Source: Dioscorea cayenensis subsp. rotundata (lineage: Eukaryota; Streptophyta; Magnoliopsida; Dioscoreales; Dioscoreaceae). Taken from it: 64,000 nucleotides of DNA. The DNA is taken from contig NC_052489.1 in the NCBI RefSeq assembly GCF_009730915.1, positions 30,931,916 through 30,995,915 on the forward strand. Reading direction: 5' to 3'. Numbering within the stretch: position 1 is the stretch's first letter; the number at the start of each line of letters is the position of its first letter. This document shows, in pieces, positions 30,464 through 44,443 of this stretch. Below the pieces are notes generated by a model. The model was not told where the DNA came from and searched no databases. It saw nothing but the letters and a program-made list of their open reading frames with translations. A program made the translations under genes and the position numbers.

Positions 30464-33400
30464 TCAAGATTTTTCAATCAGCGAAGATTGGCCATCCTTG
30501 TTAACCTTGATTCGCATTGAGCCTACAGTGACAACATCTTCTGAATAGCTCTCTCTTGGCCCTTGAAGAGATGAATTAGTTTTACCTCCCTCGGGATAAA
30601 TGGTGATAGAGCCAATCTGAAACACAGATTCCACATCGTTGGTATGTGCTAACTCAGGACTTGTGTCCTCTTTGTCGACTTTTGGATGACATTCTGGAGA
30701 AACAGCCTTCTTTGGACCACCAAGTTCATTAGATTTTTTGATAGTTATTGGAGAATTTTTTGTCAGGAAAATAGGTTCTTTTCCATCCGCTTCGTAAAGC
30801 TGCTTGGCCGAACCATTCAGAACAGCTTTCTCTTTAACAAAAACACCTGACTGTTTTGCAACCTCTTTCGATGTCTGAACAGCTGTGAGGTCTAATTTTC
30901 CAAATTTTTCAGGAAGATGAGCAATGCCATTTTGTTGTTCTGCATTGTTCTGGGTTCCATTTTCTACTGCAACATGGGATTGATATTCATCCAGATGCAA
31001 GAGCTCATTAACTGGACCATTAAGTTGATTCTGGGACAATGCTGGCCCACCTAAGTAAGCAGAATCACTGGGCCTGTAGGATTGAGCAGAGGATGCCAAT
31101 GCAAATGGCTTGCTGTAGCCTCTGCGGGGTAGCCTTGACCTTTCTTCCTCCATAATTTTCTGCCGTTCTTCATAGAACATGAAGTCATCAAGTAAAGAAG
31201 TCCCCGGAGAGCTATTTTTGAATATGTGCAGCATACTCAAGCCTGGTAAATATGGCACCTGTAAGTCAGAACAAAAAGTTAGGCATTAAATCCTTCTAAT
31301 ATCATGCATCAAAGGCATTTGCAGAAATTCTAGAAGTTCAACAAAAAAATAAGGTCATAATCTGAAGTTGATTCAAGTCCTGCCGACAAAAACAAAAGGG
31401 GACTTTCTTGGAAGAGAGCCAAAAGATTTGCAAAGAAGAAAATCAAGTAATTTGGTATATCAGCAAGATAAGGGGTCAATATTCAAAGAATCTCATTCAA
31501 ACTTTGGAAATACCAAAACTTAGCTTTTAAGAAAAAAATCATTGACTGTAAAAACACATTGTTGAGAATCTTACAACAGACAAGAGGTAATAAGCAGAGA
31601 ATAAACATTAAAAAAGGTTATACAGGTGGATGTTGCTTTACTTCACAACAAGGCCTTTGTCTACTTTTATGAATAAGCATGTCTTTCCCAAGGCAAAAAA
31701 GACAAATGAATATAAAAGGGTAAGAAATAAAGAACAATAAAGCAAACATCAGAATGTAACTACCTCTTGGGTGTCTCTGCTGCTGGTGACAGGCCTATTT
31801 TCATTGTTCTCTAGTATGATGTGCCGTAAACTAGTATTTGGCACATCCTTTATAATGTGCCACTTGATAGGAAAGCTACCGATCCATTTATCTTGCTGCC
31901 AAAATTCCATGTCTTTGGAAAAGTCAACCGGACCAACCATCTCTGCAACACCACAGAAATGTCCGCTTGCATTAACCTGCACGGCAAACCAGTGTTTGCT
32001 AAGTATCAGATAATCCAAACTGTCAAATTAAATGACTAAATAGGGGGTGATCAAGATATCAAGATGATCACTCACAGAAAAGAAAAGAAAGACAGGGCAA
32101 TGTCTTGGCTTCCCAGCAGAGATCATCTGCGCTTCATTGTATGCAGAATCAAGCTTTTTGTTTCCATTGGGAGTGCTTGACCAGACGTTATATTTTATGC
32201 TTTTATGCACATCATCTTCACTATATGACTTGATGACAAAGAACTTGGCTTCTGAATAATCAAGAGCAAAATCATCTCTATTATACTTGTCTGTCTGAAT
32301 GACAATGTTACCGTGTGCATCACCAGCACCGACTTTGTTCCTGTATGCTTTGACTGTGATCATTGAAGGCTTCTGAACTTTGGATCTGTTTGTCCTTGGA
32401 GCCCGACTTTGATCATACAACATCCTTGTATTTCTATCCCCATTGGTAATAGCACTATTAAATTGGATTCCAGGACCAAACTTGTCTGGTGCATCCCATA
32501 CATGAGAATTGGATCCAAAACTTCCAATGCCATTACCACTAAGCAAGCTACCTTTGAATGGGTCGTTAACAGATGGAGCTCGATCATTTGAGATGCGATG
32601 TGTTGCTTGAATAGAACCAGAACTTCCAGCCTGAGAATGGGTATTCAAACACAAATACCATTAGCAGGTTTTGTGACTCAAATTAACATGATATAATCCA
32701 CCTAAGATGAGACCACTGTATAGTACATAAAGAAGCAGATGTGAACTTGGAAAATGACACTAAAAGATGTGGCTAATAATGAAGGACTAGGGGGCACCAA
32801 AAAAAAACTGTCATGTAAACTGGCAAACATTGCTCCTAATTCTGAACCCTTTATATAGAAAAATTGCAACCCAACAAGAAATGCCTAAGCTGGCAAATGG
32901 TTATGTATCAAGCGAGAGGAAAGTATTTAATTTCCGAGAATTACCTGTGGAACCTGATGGTTTCTGCCAGATGTTATAGCTCCGTGAGATGAGGACTGCT
33001 TACTGTGCGTCTTGTTGCTCAATAACCCTTCTGCTAGCTTAGACAGGCTTTGAGGTGGGTGAGAAGAAGATTCAAAAGGCAAAGATGTTGGATAGCCTGA
33101 ACCAAACTTCTGCAAATTAGAATCTGCGCTGGCAGATGATGCACGAGGGGTGTGCTTTAAAGTAGCACTATCAACTCTATTCATAACTGTTGAACCATTG
33201 CTTGAAGTCAAATGACCCGAATAACTGTTTGGTGCAATATCTGAATTTGATTGGACAACAACTGGGAAATACGCAGGTGAAGATATGGGTTGCTGATATA
33301 AGGAGCCTGTAGCATATTGTTGTGTTCCTATAAATGGGCTGTCATACCCAACAGCACCAGGTATGTAAGGATTGTAAGGATTGTAAGGAGACTGTGCATA

Positions 33401-34127
33401 TTCATAGCTAGGAGAGTAATATACATATGGTGTGCCATCAGTTTGCAAACCCTGGAGCACAACAGAGAGACAGATATCAAGAAAAAGAAAGGTGAAAATA
33501 TAAGCATTACAATACTATATCAAAGGAAATAGTTAGCCTTACCGACTGGAGATCTTGACCATCTATCCCAAAAAACATATGGTGGTCATCCAGTTCACTA
33601 GGTGATTCAAATCCTGCATAATCACATAGAAAGGGATACAATAAGTACACTCCAACTATGTTGATCTTCACACTAAATGGCAACCACATGAATATATATA
33701 TATATATATATATAAATCACTTGCAGAAGAGGTGTTAATACCTGTACAGTAGTACCCATAATAGTTGGCAGCAGAGGGATAATATAGGCCCTGGTCGAGA
33801 AGCACCTCTGGTGCTGTTTCATTACCCATGTAATCAATATCTTCAAGAGGTGGGGTTGATGCAAGCTGTGGGTTCAATCCAGTACCAGGCATCTGAAATC
33901 CAGAGAGAAGGACAGTTAGCCATAATGCAGAACTTACAGTAATAGATACAAAGCCAGCACAACAACTCCAATTTCTTATCTATTGTGTGCCTCACAAAGA
34001 ATTCATTCCACTCCATTTATGCGACAATCAAAACACAAACAGATACACAATAATATGATCAAAACAGACAGGCACGTACCATGTATGTCTCGGTGACTAA
34101 TCTATCAGAACCATTGTACATCTCCAT
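30464..34127 (-). CDS. YTH-domain m6A RNA reader, ECT/YTHDF family
   Basis: Cytoplasmic reader of N6-methyladenosine in mRNA. Seven coding exons: 34080-34127, 33742-33892, 33543-33613, 32945-33451, 32076-32630, 31764-31976 and 30464-31258, giving 779 residues. The first ~370 residues are low-complexity and rich in Tyr, Ser, Pro, Gln and Asn (for example the [10 protein letters not shown] stretch), as expected for a phase-separating ECT N terminus. The YTH domain spans roughly 375-515. It contains [22 protein letters not shown], with the first cage Trp, and [16 protein letters not shown] with the other two (near 409, 470 and 475). A ~260-residue C-terminal tail follows, longer than in Arabidopsis ECT2. 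The start ATG sits just after an acceptor (TTGCAG) at 34141. A leader exon with telo-box text lies near 34700-34830. Confidence 0.93.
33693..33713. repeat. (TA)n microsatellite in a YTH-gene intron
   Basis: About ten TA units between coding exons 2 and 3 of the YTH gene. Confidence 0.9.
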
Positions 34128-34724
34128 GCCAGCACTGCTGCAACTAGAAAGCAATGCAGGAAAAGTCATGCTATATCCCTTGAACTAGATCAAAGCTTTC
34201 TAAACAACTTAATAAGTAAATAAAACTCTTTATATCATACATACAAAGGAACTCTTTCGCATATATGTATAAAAAAAATAAAAATAAAATAAAAATAAAA
34301 AATAAAAACCCATACAAACAATTTGCTGATTCCAAACAATTATCTAATAAGCCGCATAAAAGCAAAAGAAAGCCCTAGCTATGATATTCAGCCACAAATC
34401 CAGCACTTTTAACACCAAAAAAAATCAACAGCAAAGGTCAACCAGATCCAATCTACTGAAAACATACAACAAGGCCGAGAAAATCTCGCACAAACGAAGA
34501 ATTCAAATAAATAAAACCATACGAAATCGACGCACTAGCATTTAAAGACATATAAGATAAGAAAACTACCAGAAAAAAAGGGGAAAATCGTCGAAACCCT
34601 AATTCACGCCATGGAAGGGAAAGAGAGGTCGGAGATATACAGATAAGGTGATCTGTCACTGGACACAGCGAACCCCCCAGCCATGGATTCGCTTTGCTTC
34701 CGCTTCCGATGTGAATAGAGGCTC

Positions 34725-34742
34725 CAAAAACCCTAACCCTAG
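34725..34742 (-). promoter_or_regulatory. Telo-box in YTH gene leader
   Basis: AAAAACCCTAACCCTAG contains two overlapping telomere-like units (AAACCCTAA). Telo-boxes near transcription starts are frequent in plant translation and RNA-related genes. The position within the probable leader exon of the YTH gene supports it. Confidence 0.5.
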
Positions 34743-34842
34743 AAAAAACCAAAAACGCTGAGTATTCGAAATCGCGGAGGAGTCGAGGAGACGAGAGATT
34801 CGCGATGGTGGTGTTGTTCTTCGGGTCCTCGAACCCAAAAAG

Positions 34843-37416
34843 TAATATAACCCGCCTGAGAACTTAAATGACGGATTTACCCCTATAAGGCATCTTTATT
34901 CACGAAACTACACCGTGGAGGGTACTGGAAGGATGTAGGTGCATCCTCGGGGTTGAGATTTTTAGATTGTAAATAGGGATAGAATGGTCATCTGGGCTGG
35001 CATAGTTTGCGCGAATCTTGAGACCGAAATGGATGGCCTGGATCAGGACTCTCTATAAAGAGCTTTTTTGCTGAACTACTTGTGTTTTTCTTTTTCTTTT
35101 AATTTGATAATATTTATTTATTTCTTTCTTTAATTCAAATGCATCCTGAATCAGAGTTGAAAAAAAAGAAAATGAGTTAATTATAGAAAATGATATTTAT
35201 GGAAATAAAATGAAAAAAATATATACATATGTTTAACTGGAGAGTGAGTGTGTGATCCTTAAGCTTAGAGATAAAACTCTAGAATGATGTAGAAAAAGTT
35301 TCAGTCTTTCAGCAGAGTACAAGAGCAGAACAAATTAAACAAGTGCATCAGAGAAAAAAAAAAAAATCAAACATTTATATCCTGAAGTTTATGTACAGCA
35401 TCAAGTGCATCCTTGCTTGCCAAACAAAAAACACAAGGAATTCACTGAAAATTTTAAGAATGTGGCAACAATTTACTATAAAAGAACATCATATCAGATG
35501 CCCTCTGATTAGCCTGCAGAGTGAAGCAGGTGTCTTGTTTGTGTTCGAATTTTCGAAGAACAGCTCTTTATGAGAAGGAAACCTTCTCCGGATATTGGTC
35601 TAAGCTTTGATGCATTCTTTTTGATTGTCAAGAGGTGCATTGGCTTCTCAACTGCCTCTTTTGAGTTAGTAAGAAAGCTTCTTCACTTCAATATTAATTC
35701 CAGCATGCAAATCTCAAATTTCAGTAATCTGTAATAGCAATGCACTCTTGATAAATAGCTTTATAAGACAACAGGGAACAAGAAGATGCACCACATCATA
35801 TAATATAATAAGAAATAACTGAGTATGGTGGAAGGACAAATACAATTATTTTATATGAATGGTTTTCATTGATTTTTACTCCATCAAATTTGATTTATCA
35901 TCATCTTAAAGAGATCACCCGCTATTCGTTTTCTCGCTATAAGAAAGTAGAAAGTGTTATATTGTAAATGAAGGCAATGTCTGGCAGATGATTTTCATAC
36001 AATCAAGACTTTGAAGTAAACTACACCACAAACAAACTACATGATGAGCATTTGGAAGATTAAAACAGTGGAAATTATGCATTACCATTTGCTCCAAAAT
36101 CCTGCTTGACATTAGGACACTTGTCAATGAATTGGGTACCATTTTCACAGTGCTATAATTATCATTTGCACCAGAGACAAGATGAGGAACTAGCATTCTT
36201 ATAATCTTTATGTAGACAAGGGCACAAAAATATATGTGAACTCTCAATGGAAAGAGCCCATTCACTTGATATTTCAAACAACTGCAAGAGATGTGAAGTT
36301 CAAAAGGAAAAAAAAACTGTGAAAACACACACACACACACACACAAAAGAAACTAAGTGGGCCTTGCATATTGTGAAACATGCTGAGCAAATTCAGACAA
36401 AAAAAAAACACTAATCCACCCACAACGTCTTCTGAATTGTGCTTCTAGACCTCATTGTTTTTTCACAAGAGTAAATCAAGCAACATTATCCAAGCTCATA
36501 TATCATGACTTGTGTAACATTGCAAGATCCATTGCAAGATAAACAGAAATCAACATCAAAACATGCAGTTCTTGTTCCAAATTCTTATCAAATAAACAGA
36601 AGCACACAATTGTACAACCCAAAATTAAACTCAGCATCAAACAATTAACACTCCAAACTCCAAACACAACTCACACATCTAAATTTTCAATTTTTATGTA
36701 GATCTATGTATCTAAATGAACTTTAATAAAATTCTACACAGAAATCAAGCAGGAAAAGATATTAAATAAAAAAGGTCAATGAAGCATCAGACCTTGAACT
36801 TTGGGAGCAAAAAAGATCAATGAAACTGAGCATGAAATAGATCAATGAGATGGATAAACACATGTAGTAAAGAACGACAAGGACAAAGCTAATAATACAG
36901 AAAATCTGATTGAGACAACAATAGAAAAATAGAGGACAAGAACCAGACGTCGATTAGAAGTGGATCAGATCAAACAACAACCAAAACAGATTAAAAAGAA
37001 GATAATGTGGTTGAACCGACATTTGTCAGGTGATTGAATTAGGAGGATCACTTTACGAGATGTTAGGTCCTCCAAGAGCTGAAGCCAAAGGACTGAAGAA
37101 ATCGACATATTAGATGTCAAGTGATTGAATTTAGATTTACATCTTTTCCGTCAATAAACATATGGTCAATTTTACATATGAATAAAAGATGTGATGATAT
37201 TATACAAGAAAAAATATAATTATTTTGTTTGAACAAAATATTTCAACATATCACTGGAACAAAAAAGTTTTTTAGATTTTGAGAAGGGAACTTTTTTTTA
37301 ATGATAAATTAGCGACAATCACTTTTTTATTTTTTGCATTGTGCTTAAGAGGTTTCGGGAACTTGTTTTACTTGTATTGTTTTTATTTGAAATTATTTTT
37401 ATAAGATTGATAAAAA
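34843..37416. other. Intergenic, no gene recognised
   Basis: AT-rich DNA with only short open frames. A 129-residue open frame on the minus strand (35957-36346) begins within a CA run and resembles nothing I know. Moderate complexity at 35340-35700 and 36660-37060 could be a non-coding transcript or an old gene end, but I have no positive evidence. Confidence 0.4.
36325..36345. repeat. (AC)n microsatellite
   Basis: About ten AC units in intergenic DNA. Confidence 0.9.
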
Positions 37417-38720
37417 ATAATATTTTTTTTAATAAAAGTGGATAAACCACGACTTTTATTAAAAAACTGGAAAACATAATAAGCTAAAGCAAGATAAGCT
37501 AACGCTTATAGACCCAAGCGGAAGCATGAGTAGAGAAAAGCAAAAGAACAAAAAAAGTACATCACTAGAGGTGATACACTTCTAACCAAGGTTGTCAGAC
37601 CTAGACCGGCCTAGCCCGGTTCAACCCGAAAAACCGGGAACCGGCCATGTGGCCGGTTTGGGTATATCCCATTGAACCGGGTATTAAAAAACCTAGTGTT
37701 AACACGGTGACCCGGGCGGTTTAACCGAGAACCGGTTGACCCGGCCGGGTCAATCGGGTCATAATGTTTAATTTTTTTTTTACAATATTTAATAATTTAT
37801 TATTATTTTCTCATTGAAAAACACAAAATCGTCTATATTTATTAATATTAATTTATAATTTATAATCAATAAATAGAATTACAATATATATATATATATT
37901 ATAAACATACCAACAAAAATTAACATTTAAAAATAAAATCTATTAATGTGTTATGTAAATACTTTCTAAAAATTTAATTTATTAAGAAAATAAAACAATA
38001 AACGAGTGTAATTTTATTATAAAGATATAAAATTAAAGTATTCTAATTAAATAAAATATATAAGAAAATTTAAAACAAAATAAAACTCAAATGACATATA
38101 AGAATTAGTGAATTAAATTTCTTATCTATTTTAACAAAATCAACCAATAAACAAATAAATAAATAAATAACACCGAGAGAAGTTCGATAATTATATATTA
38201 ATATATTAAATTTGTAAATATTTAAAAAATGTAAAAATAAATGACATAATTAGAAAACTCTACTGTATATAAAGTCATTTATCAATTTAAATATCAAATT
38301 TGAGTAGGTTTTTATATTATAATTATGGGTTTAATATTATATTTGCTAATTATTAATTATTATAATATTTTTTATATTTAATTATTGACCCCGGTTCGAC
38401 CCGGTCGAACCCATTGACCCTTGACCCCTGGGCTTAGCCGGGTCTGACAACCTTGTTTCTAACAATTACACACTAAAGCAACAAAAGAAGAGAAAACACA
38501 GAGGAGTTGACGAAGCCTGGCAAAAGGTGACAAAGGTCAACTCATGTTGAAGGAAGAGGGGATCACTCTTAAGGTGATTGTGGTGCCGCAATGTTGTGAT
38601 GCTCACTCTATTGCTTGTTCAGGAAGGTGAGCGAATGCTTTATATTATGGATGGAATCGCTAGGCAGTAGTTGGTGTAGATCTCTAACTACAGAAAACCA
38701 TGCTAGAATCATGTGAATAA
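37417..38720 (-). mobile_element. LINE 3'-end fragment on the minus strand, split by a hAT-type element
   Basis: On the minus strand the left end reads GTGGTTTATCCACTTTTATT followed by an A-rich tail (37417-37433 on the plus strand as T/A-rich text). The same 3' end, with its A tail, occurs in the small insertion at 39326-39401. The unique-looking text on both sides of the hAT element (37434-37586 and 38464 to about 38720) then reads as one continuous LINE 3' region once the hAT insertion is taken out. No reverse transcriptase domain is readable, so it is strongly 5'-truncated. The right-hand limit is a guess, and I could not find its target duplication. Confidence 0.4.
37587..38455. mobile_element. 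Non-autonomous hAT-type DNA element
   Basis: The element is 869 bases with perfect 15-base terminal inverted repeats, CAAGGTTGTCAGACC at the left and its complement at the right. It is flanked by an 8-base duplication with one mismatch: cttctaac at 37579-37586 and tttctaac at 38456-38463. Eight-base duplications are characteristic of hAT elements. The outer 180 and 70 bases are GC-rich with many CCGG/CCGGTT units in both directions, while the core is AT-rich and non-coding. There is no transposase, so it must have been mobilised in trans. Confidence 0.8.
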
Positions 38721-39325
38721 TTATAATTTTAACAATAATTGATAGTCAAGATAAAACAAGAAAGTTAATAATTCAATTGTTTCTTACAAGCCAAATATTC
38801 CATAAAATTGCTTTTGAATACCATAATATTAATCTCAATAATATAGAAAACATTAAAAAAAGATTTTTGAGTAAAAATAATTGGGATTTTAAATAAATTA
38901 ATATTGTAGCTATAATTTTTTTTAAAAAAACAAGTTTGTCAGGGGATATTTAAAAATAAATAAATAAATAAATAAAAAATGAATCAACCCCTAAACATTA
39001 AGTGATGGGCAAATGTGCCTTAAAATAATATATTATACCTATAGGTAAATTTTTTGACTGAAATACCAAACTATGACTCATTTTTAATATGTGTCCGAAC
39101 TTCAATTTCAATCAAAATAATTACCTAACTTTTATTTTATTTCACAGGGGTAATTACCTGAGAAATTCTGATCTAGTTATGATGAGTTGGATGACGAAAA
39201 AAATTATGTCAACACTTGAATGATACGTTGGTACGAACAACTGGCAAAATCATATCATAAATCATTATTATAAAATATTACAAACAAATATCAATATTGT
39301 ATAAATTTATAATTATACTATAATA

Positions 39326-39401
39326 CTTTGTTTCTTTTTAATAAAGCTGTGGTTTATCCACTTTTATCAAAAAAAAATAAAAATAAAAAAAAAATAAAAA
39401 A
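39326..39401 (+). mobile_element. 76-base LINE tail insertion with 15-base target duplication
   Basis: The 15-base sequence AATTATACTATAATA occurs at 39311-39325 and again, unchanged, at 39402-39416. Between the copies is only the last part of a LINE (AATAAAGCTGTGGTTTATCC, then ACTTTTATC) and a long A-rich tail. This is a severely 5'-truncated target-primed insertion. It belongs to the same family as the tail at 37417-37465, which is in the opposite direction. Confidence 0.85.
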
Positions 39402-40347
39402 AATTATACTATAATATTTTTTTAATATGTTATATAGTTATACACTGCAAGCGTATATATAATTTAATTATAGTATGAATATTAATAAAAGCATATAAAT
39501 AGTTTTTTAATAGTAATATAAAAAATTTATGGTATGCATACATTATATACATATTAATGTATACTATTTATTAAAAAGATTTTATACTATTAATATTTAT
39601 ATGTGTTTAAATAAATCAATATACTATATTTATTAGTAGTAATATGTTACTATATTAAAATGAAAATTATTAGCAACGCATATACTGTGTGAATTACTGC
39701 TACTAATGGAACATCATTGATATGCTATATAAATACTAACTTAAAAAGAAATACATTTACACACATGGTCAATCAGTCACCTAAATTTATTCAAAAATGA
39801 AAAAAAAAAAAGTCAATTGTGCAATCAATAGGACAACAGGGATTAGGCAAATGTAATCCAAAAGAGACTTTGCATAAAGATATTTAAGAGTATACACATC
39901 TTGCGGATTGCTAGTCAATACCCATATCTTTAAAATGCTTTTTCTCATATTAAAAATCAATTAGAACCAATAAAATTCCATGAAATGATAGTAGTTACTT
40001 CCTAGTCGATCTACTCCTTCATTGGTTTGATATTAATTATCATATTTAATTTTTTTTTAAAAAAATATCTATCATAAGTTTTATAAACATTATTTCTTTT
40101 GAATTTTATTTTTCTTTCTATTTAAAAATAGATATGCATATTAATAAATATAGATATGTGTATTAATAAAAAGAAATAATTTTTAATAAAATTAAAAAAT
40201 TTAATTAAAATTTTAATATTTGTACAAAACTAAAACGTTCCAATTAATATGAAACCGAGTGCGTAATGCGTATTAAAATTCCACTTCTTCCGCCGCATTT
40301 ATAAATTATCATGGACTTTTGGGCAAATTAATTTAACAGCTAGCCTC

Positions 40348-40356
40348 TATATATAT
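40348..40356 (+). promoter_or_regulatory. TATA box of the SDR gene
   Basis: CTATATATAT lies about 115 bases before the start codon, in an otherwise suitable leader context (ACC/CAC-rich just downstream). It is the clearest TATA box in the window. Confidence 0.55.
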
Positions 40357-40465
40357 CACCACTACATATTCTCATGATCTCATCTCAAAAGTAGCACCAG
40401 CTTCTCAGTCCTCGCTTTTCCTTTAATATATATCTTGCACACAAGTTTCTTAATATTGTTTGTCA

Positions 40466-41537
<1,072 letters not shown>

Positions 41538-43000
41538 CTAGAATATGTATTTGTTTGTTTTGCTTTAATAATTGTTTACTGGGGTAGTGGGTGTCATTCT
41601 AAACTTTCTCTTGTTTAGATTGACGTTATATATCCACTATGCACTCAAAGTTTGTCGGCTGTTATAAAAAAATATATTTAATAGATAATAAAAGGTTATA
41701 TATGATATGATGATGTTTGGTGTTCAATTCGTTCACGGTATTGTTTGTTGGTCAAATTTATAATTTTGACTGTTTATTTTTTTGAAAAGTAGGTCATCAC
41801 AAAGTTGATTTATATATAATGTATTGACTATTCAAAGTATACCATTAAAAATATTGATTATTCAACAAATAGAAATATATTGATTAATAAAAAATTTCTG
41901 ATGTGAGATTTATAATTATCTATTTGTCTTTTGTCTTGGAATCATCATTGGCGTCAGTATAGATAAAAAATAAAATTGGATCATCATAAAATATATATAT
42001 ATATATATATATATGATAAAAAATAAAAAAAGAAAAAAAGTTTTTTTGGTTTTTGAGATTTATAAAATAAGATGTGAGTTTTATTTTTATTTTTATTTTA
42101 TTTTTTTCTGATTGTCAAAATCATCTAGTTCAAAAATGAAAGTGATGACAACAATAGATATGATTTGTTATGCGACAACAAGAAAAGGACGTTACACCAA
42201 ACTGCTCTAGCCAAATATGTTTTAATTTTGTTCAAAGTTAGGTTGGATGGCTAATCTACGGCATCACTTTAGCGTTTGCATGGCAATCTTACTTAAGCCT
42301 AAAATTAATAAGTAGTAATGATTGGTTGATTTTTTCTTTTTCTTTTTAGATTTAGGAGTTTATTTTTATAATATATAATTTGTGAGTATTTGAATGGATT
42401 TTTGTGTGACGACCCGCCGTTGCGTCCAAAAAATCTCATTAATTGGATGTTATTAAAAATAATGTAGCTCTATAATAGCAGAGAAAAATATAGATGATAT
42501 CTTGAAAAAAATATTTAGAGCTTTAATAGAAATATATATATATATTTAGTGACTCGATGTAAGATGGTTAGATATTTTTGAAAAAACTCAAAAATAGTTC
42601 TGGATAAGAGAAAAATATGGAGATATTGTGTAAAGTAGGGAGATTAAGGGGTTTTTAGTGTGAGGAAAAGTAACAACTTTCCCTTGAAAGTTAAGATTGT
42701 GAAACGTTTTCATATATTTGGTTGGAAAAAAAAACTATGTAAAATAAATGTCAACTTGCAATTACTTTCCTTTTGACCAAGGAAAAATGATTCACAGGGA
42801 AGAGGGTGTGAAAGCGATTATATCATGATTGGAAAAATATGAGACATATAAAATTTGAATGTTAACTCTTTTGCAAAATAAAAATTCTCTCTTTTGTCCT
42901 ATCATCCTTTTAGGAACCCTAGCTTTAAGGAATAACTCCTCTATCGCTTCTTTCTCCACTTATTCCTTCTCAAAACCCTAAGACACGACAATCTCTATTG
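41538..43000. other. AT-rich region downstream of the SDR gene
   Basis: It probably begins with the SDR 3' UTR. A TA microsatellite lies at 41990-42014. The text at 42411-42435 (GTGACGACCCGCCG) resembles the start of some plant LTRs but no partner end was found. No coding evidence. Confidence 0.35.
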
Positions 43001-43005
43001 GTTAG

Positions 43006-44438
43006 TATTAAGACTGATGACATGAATTGGCATTATATGACAAACCAAGAGGTGACATGGCAAAATAAGATGACGTGGCAATGATGACTTGACAAAAAGA
43101 AGGAGTGACTAGGATGATGATGTGGCTAAAGCTTTGGTGTCATGGCATATGAAGATATGAGGTTTAGAAGATCATGTTTGGAGACTATGTTTAGTGAAAT
43201 TTCTCTCAATGGTTCATGTGATTATCAACTAATTTTGGAAAGTGCATCAAGATAAAAGAATTTCTTCAAAAACACAAGTTTTATTTTAGGAATGTTTATC
43301 TATCCTTGGTAAGATCCGGAATGATAAATCATATCTTTGGTAAAACTCTTTTTAGAAAAGATCCACCTTAAAAAGAGTGAGAGGAATGTTTTATTATTGG
43401 CAAGAATAAAGATCATCATGAAGATTGCATGAAGCTTAGTTTGGTGTGAAGCTATTTCAAGACACAATCTAAGTTAGGCAAGGGCAAGCCAATGAGATTA
43501 TCAAGACCATATTTAGCAAAACAATTTAAAGGAAGATCTAAGAGCTAATTATGGGTGAAACTATTCAAAGAGACTAATCATGTATGGAGATTGATTGAAG
43601 ATTACATAAGATATGATTATAGATTTGAAGATCCAAGCATAGATGATTGGAGATCATGCTTGGAGATATTGAAGGCTAAACTTGGATGAGATGAGATCAA
43701 GTTTACTAACAATATCTCCATGAGTCAAATGAAGATCATTTGGGAAAACCAAACTTGGACAAAGTTTGGAAAGAAGATCGGGAGATCTTTGATGACCATC
43801 TTTGGTGAGATGGTTGCGTGTACCTTGGTAGACGCATTTCTTGGGAGAGAAGACCTACTGAAGTGACGTGAGGAAGGAAGCTGTTGCAGGCAGGAGGAGC
43901 TCGGAACGAGTCAACTACTACGAAGCGGACTATAGGAACCGGGAGGGTTGAAGTTGTCGTAAGTTCTGGTGCAATTGGCTAGAACTCAGTTATGTTCAGT
44001 AAAATGGGTAATGTTGCAACTGTGTGTTGCAACATCTAACTTTGGAAGGTGTCCAAGTTAGGAAGCCGTGGATAATTCTAAAAAAGGAAGGATCAAGTAG
44101 ATGTAGGTGCGTCTATAAAAGATATCCTACTTGAAGATTTAGGATGAGCCACAAGTGAGAGACTCTTTGGTGAGGGTTGAGGAGGGTGGGCATCGGGCAA
44201 TCTTAAGAGGGTATTTTTTTTGTCTTGAGTGAGTAAAGGAGAGTTGCACTCTTTATTCTATCACCTATTTTAGTGGATTAATGTTTCTCCTGGCTTGGCA
44301 CCCCAGATGTAGGCAAGGTTGTGCGAAATTTGGTTACCAACTTGTGTGTCTTCTTCCTCTTGCTTGATTGTGTGTGTTCCTTATTCTAGTGAGTTTTTTG
44401 AGTGAGTCTCCTAATCACATTACCCACTAGAACTATTA
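43006..44438. mobile_element. Solo LTR, copy A
   Basis: A 1,433-base segment flanked by a perfect 5-base duplication, GTTAG at 43001-43005 and 44439-44443. It is similar along its whole length to the segment at 45857-47270, which begins and ends at the same points. No primer-binding site or polypurine tract adjoins it and no internal retrotransposon region is present, so it is a solo LTR left after recombination. The family is not identified. The TG and CA ends have decayed here, so it is probably the older of the two. Confidence 0.75.
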
Positions 44439-44443
44439 GTTAG

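Larger units (their letters stand above)
38721..40465. other. AT-rich upstream region of the SDR gene
   Basis: Very AT-rich and poor in open frames. Apart from the LINE tail insertion and the TATA box near 40350, I see nothing functional. Confidence 0.4.

Noticed and set aside
35957-36346. 129-residue minus-strand open frame
   Set aside because: It starts inside a CA microsatellite (Cys-Val repeats), lacks domain features and sits in AT-rich intergenic DNA.
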